Assembly: GCA_023246415.1 (NCBI GenBank)
Contig: JAHFIK010000063.1
Span: 1-5,959 of the forward strand
DNA length: 5,959 bases
From: Candidatus Uhrbacteria bacterium
GTDB lineage: Bacteria > Patescibacteriota > Patescibacteriia > 2-12-FULL-60-25
Reading direction: 5' to 3'
A program made the position numbers and the translations under genes. Below the pieces are notes generated by a model, which saw only the letters and a program-made list of their open reading frames with translations, was not told the DNA's origin and searched no databases. This document shows positions 1-3,368 of the stretch, one piece after another; within the stretch, counting starts at the first letter, position 1, and each line of letters begins with the position of its first letter.

Positions 1-2
1 TG

Positions 3-272
3 CAATGGGGCTTCCGCTATCTGTTTGAGGGGATGACCCTCGGTGAATTCCGGACGAAGTATCTCAGTCGCGATCCCGCGGAAAGCGTGACGTACGGACA
101 GATCACGCATTACACCAAGATTGACCCGCACACGCAGCGTCTTGGTCCAGCCGGCGTCCTCTGGATGCGCGTCATTGATCCGATGAACCCCGAAAGCGCA
201 AAAATTCCATGGCGACAACTCATCCTCGCTGTCCCCGATGACATCACCACGGCACTCGCCCGTGCATTGTGA
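3..272 (+). CDS. C-terminal part of an unrecognised protein (5' end outside the window)
   Basis: The frame is open from the first complete codon at position 3 to a TGA at 270-272, giving 89 residues. It begins QWGFRYLFEG, and the first internal ATG is at 33. Residues before that ATG look like ordinary protein, so the gene probably starts outside the window and the ATG is not the true start. The segment is mixed polar and hydrophobic, with a proline-rich stretch (IDPMNPESAKIPW) and a short amphipathic C-terminal helix ending in ALARAL. I see no membrane segment and no catalytic motif, and I do not recognise a family. The stop is followed about 30 nt later by a convincing intrinsic terminator, which supports this as a real gene end. 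Function unknown. Confidence 0.7.
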   Translation, partial: QWGFRYLFEGMTLGEFRTKYLSRDPAESVTYGQITHYTKIDPHTQRLGPAGVLWMRVIDPMNPESAKIPWRQLILAVPDDITTALARAL

Positions 273-301
273 GTCGCTCATCTCGTCGACAGCCCATTCG
301 G

Positions 302-336
302 CACGCCGTGTACTCAACAGAGAACGGCGTGTTTTG
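302..336 (+). terminator. Intrinsic (Rho-independent) terminator of the first gene
   Basis: A perfect 8-bp stem pairs CACGCCGT (302-309) with ACGGCGTG (324-331) across a 14-nt loop and is followed directly by TTTTG. It starts about 30 nt after the TGA at 270-272 and lies on the same strand as the upstream gene. The stem is GC-rich; the T-tract is short (four Ts), so efficiency is uncertain. Confidence 0.65.
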
Positions 337-362
337 TATTGAGAGCAACGGGCAGAGAGCGA

Positions 363-372
363 AGAGCGCTCT
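363..372. repeat. 10-bp perfect palindrome
   Basis: AGAGCGCTCT is a perfect palindrome in the gap between the terminator and the heptamer hairpin. It could be a small dimer-binding operator or chance. It lies about 120 nt upstream of the DUF4230 start, rather far for a direct operator, and nothing else supports a regulatory role. Confidence 0.2.
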
Positions 373-391
373 AATGATGACAGGCGGTCGC

Positions 392-456
392 CAGTAGGCA
401 GTAGGCAGTAGGAGCGCATTTCTACTGCCTACTGCCTACTCACTACTGCCTATCTT
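392..456. repeat. Opposed heptamer arrays forming a perfect 19-bp hairpin
   Basis: Three CAGTAGG units in strict 7-nt register (392-412) are followed by about ten unique bases and then units in the reverse orientation: CTACTGC at 422-428, 429-435 and 443-449, with variants CTACTCA at 436-442 and CTATCTT at 450-456. Bases 393-411 and 422-440 are perfect reverse complements (19 bp) with a 10-nt loop. No T-run follows, so this is not a typical terminator. The array ends at the putative -35 region of the downstream gene. The same heptamers recur near the other two gene starts. Slipped-strand copying or a structural role are both possible; function unknown. Confidence 0.85.
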
Positions 457-482
457 GCGTTTCTCCCCCACCCACGTACACT
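455..482 (+). promoter_or_regulatory. Candidate promoter of the DUF4230 gene
   Basis: TTGCGT (455-460) and TACACT (477-482) resemble -35 and -10 boxes with a 16-nt spacer. The -10 ends 8 nt before the ATG at 491, so the transcript would start at or very near the start codon. No Shine-Dalgarno sequence is present: the bases before the ATG are pyrimidine-rich. An in-frame TTG at 455 could be read as a start but falls on the putative -35 box. Predicted from pattern only; an overlapping alternative -10 is TATCTT (483-488). Confidence 0.4.
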
Positions 483-490
483 ATCTTCAT

Positions 491-1108
491 ATGCAACGCT
501 TTCGCATCATCTTCATTTGGACGCTCATCGGAATCATCATTTTCTTCTCAGCGGGCGTGTACACGGGATACCGACTCTTTTCGCCAAAACCGCAGGCGGC
601 GGCTGAACAAAAAGTGAATGCACTCGCCATTCTGACCGCGTTGCATGATCGCGGATTTTTAGTGAGTCAGACGTATGTCTTTGACACGCCGGTCACCATT
701 GATCGGTCTTCCGGGAATGCGCTGAAAGACTTCTTCTTGGGGCAAACCATCGAGGCACGCGGCACTATGGAAGTGAACCTCGGGACTGATCTCGCAAAGG
801 TGACGGCAGAGGATATCACCGTCGATGACGCGTCCAATACCATTACGGTCCGGATTCCAAGCGCGACACTCTTTAACACCAGACTCGTCGGACCGATTCA
901 GCTTAAAAACAATCAAGGCATCTTGAAACGGCTCCTCAACGCGGACGATGGATATAATGACGCCCTCTCGCTCCTCTCAAAGACGGCGGAAGAGATGGCG
1001 CAGAAAGATGAAATCCTCGCCCGTGCAAATGAGAATGCAAAAGAGGATATTACGCGCATCCTTGGATACGTCGCACAGGGGAAGACGGTGAAGGTTGTCC
1101 TTAAATAA
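491..1108 (+). CDS. DUF4230-like single-pass membrane-anchored protein
   Basis: The predicted protein is 205 aa. Residues 1-5 are short and basic (MQRFR), residues 6-29 form one hydrophobic membrane segment, and the rest is probably extracytoplasmic. The body matches the general DUF4230 pattern as I remember it: a helix, a strand region around GFLVSQTYVF (55-64), the block GTMEVNLGTDLAKV (91-104), then ITVRIPSATLFNT (118-130), and a C-terminal helix rich in Ala, Glu and Asn (EEMAQKDEILARANENAKED, 167-186) ending in TVKVVLK. The family has no established biochemical function and I see no catalytic residues. I chose the ATG at 491 over the in-frame TTG at 455 because the membrane segment then starts near the N-terminus, a -10 hexamer sits 8 nt upstream, and the extra 12 residues come from promoter-like sequence. 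It stands alone and converges with the L,D-transpeptidase gene. The family call is from pattern memory, so moderately sure. Confidence 0.75.
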   Translation: MQRFRIIFIWTLIGIIIFFSAGVYTGYRLFSPKPQAAAEQKVNALAILTALHDRGFLVSQTYVFDTPVTIDRSSGNALKDFFLGQTIEARGTMEVNLGTDLAKVTAEDITVDDASNTITVRIPSATLFNTRLVGPIQLKNNQGILKRLLNADDGYNDALSLLSKTAEEMAQKDEILARANENAKEDITRILGYVAQGKTVKVVLK

Positions 1109-1115
1109 AAAATTT

Positions 1116-1143
1116 GAGTTAAGAGTTAAGAGTTAAGAGTTAC
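1116..1143. repeat. GAGTTAA heptamer array
   Basis: Three exact GAGTTAA units (1116-1122, 1123-1129, 1130-1136) are followed by GAGTTAC (1137-1143). The array begins 7 nt after the TAA of the DUF4230 gene. It is the left partner of an array in the opposite orientation at 1406-1468; the two bracket the inverted-repeat element at 1178-1360. It has no coding content and no hairpin of its own. Confidence 0.85.
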
Positions 1144-1177
1144 CAAGGAAGCGGATTTAGTGTGTACGGCGAACCCT

Positions 1178-1360
1178 CGATTTGTCATTCCGCGTAGCGG
1201 AATCCCTTTCTCGCCTCGACATCAAAAGGAAGGAAGATGACTCTACATACAGACAGAGGTCTCAACACGATTGTTGAGACCTCTGTCTGTATTCATTCGT
1301 TTCCAACTTCTATGAACCACGAGACTAAAAAGGGATTCCGCTACGCGGAATGACAAATCG
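1178..1360. repeat. Inverted-repeat element A (32-bp perfect arms, REP/MITE-like)
   Basis: Bases 1178-1209 and 1329-1360 are perfect 32-bp reverse complements separated by 119 nt. Each arm also carries its own palindrome, ATTCCGC-GTA-GCGGAAT (1188-1204 and its mirror at 1334-1350), so the arms can fold separately or with each other. Read from outside, each arm is a 7-bp stem followed by CCCTTT, giving a weak terminator shape facing both converging genes. The interior holds a second perfect hairpin (1247-1292) and no convincing ORF. I see no clear target-site duplication and no transposase in the window. The design recalls REP-type or MITE-type non-autonomous elements; which one, if either, is inference. 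A sister copy lies at 3073-3255. Confidence 0.85.
1247..1292. repeat. Central 21-bp perfect hairpin with CGAT tetraloop
   Basis: Bases 1247-1267 and 1272-1292 pair perfectly over 21 bp around the 4-nt loop CGAT (1268-1271). It lies near the middle of inverted-repeat element A. The 3' side continues ATTCATTCG, with no T-run, so it is not a canonical intrinsic terminator on the plus strand. As DNA it could extrude as a cruciform; as RNA it would be a long duplex suited to double-strand-specific RNase cleavage. I found no similarly long hairpin in element B, so it may be cargo or a specialisation of this copy. Confidence 0.85.
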
Positions 1361-1405
1361 GTCGTGACTCATTTTAAAAAAATATCGTCACCAATAGTGA
1401 GCAAC

Positions 1406-1468
1406 ACTCATGACTCATGACTCTCAACTCTTAACTCGTCACTCGTCGCTCGTGACGCTCAGCTCTTC
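1406..1468. repeat. ACTCNNN heptamer array running into the L,D-transpeptidase 3' end
   Basis: Nine consecutive 7-nt units keep register: ACTCATG twice, ACTCTCA, ACTCTTA, ACTCGTC twice, GCTCGTG, ACGCTCA and GCTCTTC. The last two overlap the stop and final codons of the minus-strand gene, which ends at 1459. Read on the minus strand the units are GAGTNNN-like, so this array is in the opposite orientation to the one at 1116-1143. Unit variation with strict spacing suggests an old array drifting in sequence while its period is kept. Confidence 0.8.
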
Positions 1469-2940
1469 CTGGGAATCGGGCTCAAAATCTTCCCCAGCCC
1501 CTGAACGGTCTGCACTGGCGTGCCGACATCGGCCCAATGATAGATCCAGTCCGCATCGCTCAGCGATGTATTGATACAGCCGTGGCTCATGCGGTAGCCA
1601 AAATTATGATGCCAGTACGCAGAATGGATAAACATCGTACTGTTAATTCGGAGATTCCATTTCACGTTCGGGAGATTGTAATTATCCGGGTTCCCAGGAC
1701 CGTAATTCCATTGATACCGCTTGATCGGAACCTTTTCCAAGACAGACGTCACCATTTCTGGCGTCGGGTGTCGCGCGACTCCTGAAGAGATGAAAAATGT
1801 TTTCGCGATCCGCCCGCGCTCAAACGCATATAATCGCTGATCCGCAAGATCCACGTAGATTGATTTTTCGATGTCCGTCGGACCAAGCACGGTCGGAGCA
1901 ACCGGCGTGACCGCGAGCTCCATGGTCTGATCGCCATCCGCGTCCAATTGTGCGAATGAGAGCGCCCCGCGATACGCAGTATCAAGGAGGAGATATTTCC
2001 CATATGGAGTGCCGTAGAGATCGTACGCTCGGACCTCCGGCACGGTCCCGCCGTTCCCTGCCGTCAAAATTTCATCAATGCCGTCATGATCAAGATCAAA
2101 GGCGCCAACCACCACGCCCGCATGCGAGGAGGTCGCAAATGCAAAGAACTCCTTATCAAGACGTGGGCCGCTCGCATCAAATGAATATCGACGGACAAGC
2201 GGTTCAGCCCAACTCTCAACACCAGTGACGAGCTGTGTTCCCCATGGCGTACGAACCGCCGCGAGCGTGACGCCTTCTTCCATTGAGGCATCGTAGGCGA
2301 AGAAATCCATTCCCGGCTCTTCTTCCATCTTTCCATTAAATAACCGCACATGCGGACCGCCGCCCGGCCCAGGAGCTGTCGCGATATCCATCGTCCCATT
2401 GTGATCAAAATCGCCAACCGCGACGCGCACGCCGCCAAGGAACGATTTTGGATAGGCCAAGACAGCTGGGATGATGCGCTTTCCGTGCGCATCGAACACG
2501 CCGATTTCTGGCGCCATCCCCGGACCCGGACTCGTCACAATGTCTGCGTGATGATCCCCATCGAGATCCCCAACCGCGACGCGCACGCCGCCAGCGAATT
2601 TTCCATAGGGCGAAAACTGACCGATCATTTTTCCATCCATCGTGTACACCCGAACTTCGGCGATCCGACCTGGCCCAGAACCGACAACGAGTTCATCTTT
2701 TCCGTCTCCATCGACATCTCCCGCCGCAAGAAATGCGCCGCGTAAAAAGGTTTTTTCAAACGTCTCAAATGAACGTTTCTGTGCGAACGCCTGATCCCAA
2801 ATCGTGACGGTCGATGTTCTGGCATGCTCGGCCGGAACCGGAATCGGACGCGTTGCCGTGGCCCCTGCGGGCAGGATGCCCAACGAAAAAATCGCCAGAC
2901 AGGCGAGTGCAATCGAGACAGGAACACCTCGGTGAGGCAT
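1459..2940 (-). CDS. Secreted FG-GAP/VCBS propeller protein with C-terminal L,D-transpeptidase (YkuD) domain
   Basis: The predicted protein is 493 aa. Residues 1-29 look like a Sec signal peptide (MPHRG, hydrophobic 8-22, then PAGATA). Residues about 65-345 carry propeller repeats with calcium-type loops: DVDGDGKDEL (75-84), DLDGDHHADI (125-134), DFDHNGTMDI (177-186), DLDHDGIDEI (282-291) and LDADGDQTMEL (332-342). A blade around 225-242 has lost its Asp loop. Residues about 358-480 are a YkuD domain with the catalytic signature: H439-S440, then SHGCIN (452-457) with C455 as nucleophile. Such enzymes form 3-3 peptidoglycan cross-links or attach proteins to the wall, outside the membrane; the propeller probably binds a partner or substrate. 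I chose the ATG at 2940 because a longer reading from 3006 adds 22 residues that only translate the heptamer repeat, and because an extended -10 lies just before 2940. It diverges from the ATPase gene. The domain fusion is clear; the physiological substrate is unknown. Confidence 0.92.
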   Translation of the reverse strand: MPHRGVPVSIALACLAIFSLGILPAGATATRPIPVPAEHARTSTVTIWDQAFAQKRSFETFEKTFLRGAFLAAGDVDGDGKDELVVGSGPGRIAEVRVYTMDGKMIGQFSPYGKFAGGVRVAVGDLDGDHHADIVTSPGPGMAPEIGVFDAHGKRIIPAVLAYPKSFLGGVRVAVGDFDHNGTMDIATAPGPGGGPHVRLFNGKMEEEPGMDFFAYDASMEEGVTLAAVRTPWGTQLVTGVESWAEPLVRRYSFDASGPRLDKEFFAFATSSHAGVVVGAFDLDHDGIDEILTAGNGGTVPEVRAYDLYGTPYGKYLLLDTAYRGALSFAQLDADGDQTMELAVTPVAPTVLGPTDIEKSIYVDLADQRLYAFERGRIAKTFFISSGVARHPTPEMVTSVLEKVPIKRYQWNYGPGNPDNYNLPNVKWNLRINSTMFIHSAYWHHNFGYRMSHGCINTSLSDADWIYHWADVGTPVQTVQGLGKILSPIPRKS

Positions 2941-2946
2941 GGAATC

Positions 2947-2955
2947 AGTATAGCA
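2947..2955 (-). promoter_or_regulatory. Extended -10 promoter of the L,D-transpeptidase gene
   Basis: On the minus strand TGCTATACT fits the extended -10 consensus (TGN plus TATACT). It ends 6 nt before the ATG at 2940, placing the expected transcription start at or next to the start codon, and no Shine-Dalgarno sequence fits in between. The 17-nt-upstream position holds ACTGCC, not a -35 consensus; an extended -10 can work without one. The TG and the -35 position lie inside the decaying edge of the CTACTGC heptamer array. Best-supported promoter in the window. Confidence 0.6.
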
Positions 2956-2957
2956 GG

Positions 2958-3034
2958 CAGTAGGCAGTAGGCAGTAGCAGGTTACGAGTCGTGAGTCATG
3001 AGTCATGAGTTAAGAGCTTAGAGTTCGGAGCAAA
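2958..3034. repeat. Eleven-unit heptamer array changing from CAGTAGG to GAGTNNN
   Basis: Units stay in 7-nt register from 2958 to 3034. CAGTAGG occurs at 2958 and 2965 and CAGTAGC at 2972. AGGTTAC (2979) is transitional. Then come GAGTCGT (2986), GAGTCAT (2993 and 3000), GAGTTAA (3007), GAGCTTA (3014), GAGTTCG (3021) and GAGCAAA (3028). This array joins in one register the two heptamer types seen separately at 392-456 and 1116-1143, so they are probably variants of one repeat family. It lies directly upstream of the L,D-transpeptidase promoter and left of inverted-repeat element B. Confidence 0.85.
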
Positions 3035-3072
3035 TCTCTAGAGGCTACGCTCTGTTGAGATGATTCCAATCA

Positions 3073-3255
3073 TTTTGTCATCCTGCGAAGCGGGATCCCT
3101 TTCTAGACGCGAGACCTCAGTTCGTGACTCTGCTCCAGGCGATACATCGCGCTCTTACAGTCCACTATTCATCGACCATCGCGTCTCAGAGAACAGCACG
3201 CGTTCTATCTGGCTCATTCGGCGAGAAAGGGATCCCGCTTCGCAGGATGACAAAA
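3073..3255. repeat. Inverted-repeat element B (32-bp perfect arms, sister of element A)
   Basis: Bases 3073-3104 and 3224-3255 are perfect 32-bp reverse complements separated by 119 nt, the same arm and spacer lengths as element A. Aligned from TTTGTCAT, the left arms of A and B match at 27 of 31 positions. The arm palindrome here is ATCCTGC-GAA-GCGGGAT, against ATTCCGC-GTA-GCGGAAT in A: one T-A pair has become C-G, one C-G has become a T-G mismatch (G-U in RNA), and the other change is in the loop. The interior shows no visible similarity to that of A, holds only short palindromes (for example 3139-3150), and has no convincing gene. The element fills most of the divergent gap between the transpeptidase and ATPase genes. 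Confidence 0.85.
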
Positions 3256-3327
3256 AAGAAGGCGTTATCGATCAAAAGAGCGCCAAATCGACATATCGAG
3301 ATGCGATTCTCCCTGTTTCGTGTACAC

Positions 3328-3348
3328 CTACTAGCTACTGCCTATCCC
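3328..3348. repeat. Short CTACTGC heptamer remnant upstream of the ATPase
   Basis: CTACTAG (3328), CTACTGC (3335) and CTATCCC (3342) keep 7-nt register. The 12-nt string CTACTGCCTATC (3335-3346) is identical to 443-454 upstream of the DUF4230 gene. Its orientation is opposite to the array at 2958-3034, so element B, like element A, lies between opposed arrays. Confidence 0.6.
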
Positions 3349-3355
3349 CGCCCTG

Positions 3356-3361
3356 TATCAT
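3356..3361 (+). promoter_or_regulatory. Candidate -10 box of the ATPase gene
   Basis: TATCAT, preceded directly by TG, ends 7 nt before the ATG at 3369. This is the same geometry as at the other two gene starts, and no Shine-Dalgarno sequence lies between. No good -35 match is seen 16-18 nt upstream, where the heptamer remnant lies. Pattern-based and weak alone; the repeated geometry strengthens it. Confidence 0.4.
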
Positions 3362-3368
3362 TACTCTC

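Noticed and set aside
455..490. TTG at 455 as start of the DUF4230 gene
   Set aside because: It overlaps a putative -35 box, adds 12 residues from repeat and promoter sequence, and an ATG with a membrane segment right after it follows at 491.
1247..1292. Ordinary intrinsic terminator for the DUF4230 gene
   Set aside because: No T-run follows the stem on either strand and it is about 140 nt after the stop; the element arms with CCCTTT fit a weak terminator better.
1178..1360. Insertion sequence with its own transposase
   Set aside because: The 119-nt interior is too short for a transposase and has no convincing ORF; no clear target-site duplication was seen.
2064..2492. 142-codon minus-strand open frame, and plus-strand frames inside the transpeptidase gene
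   Set aside because: They overlap the well-supported FG-GAP/YkuD gene in other frames and read as arginine- and serine-rich shadow sequence.
2941..3006. N-terminal extension of the L,D-transpeptidase from an upstream ATG at 3006
   Set aside because: The extra 22 residues only translate the heptamer array, they would put non-signal sequence before the signal peptide, and an extended -10 lies between this ATG and the one at 2940.
2958..3034. CRISPR-like array
   Set aside because: Units are contiguous 7-mers with no spacers, and no cas gene is present.
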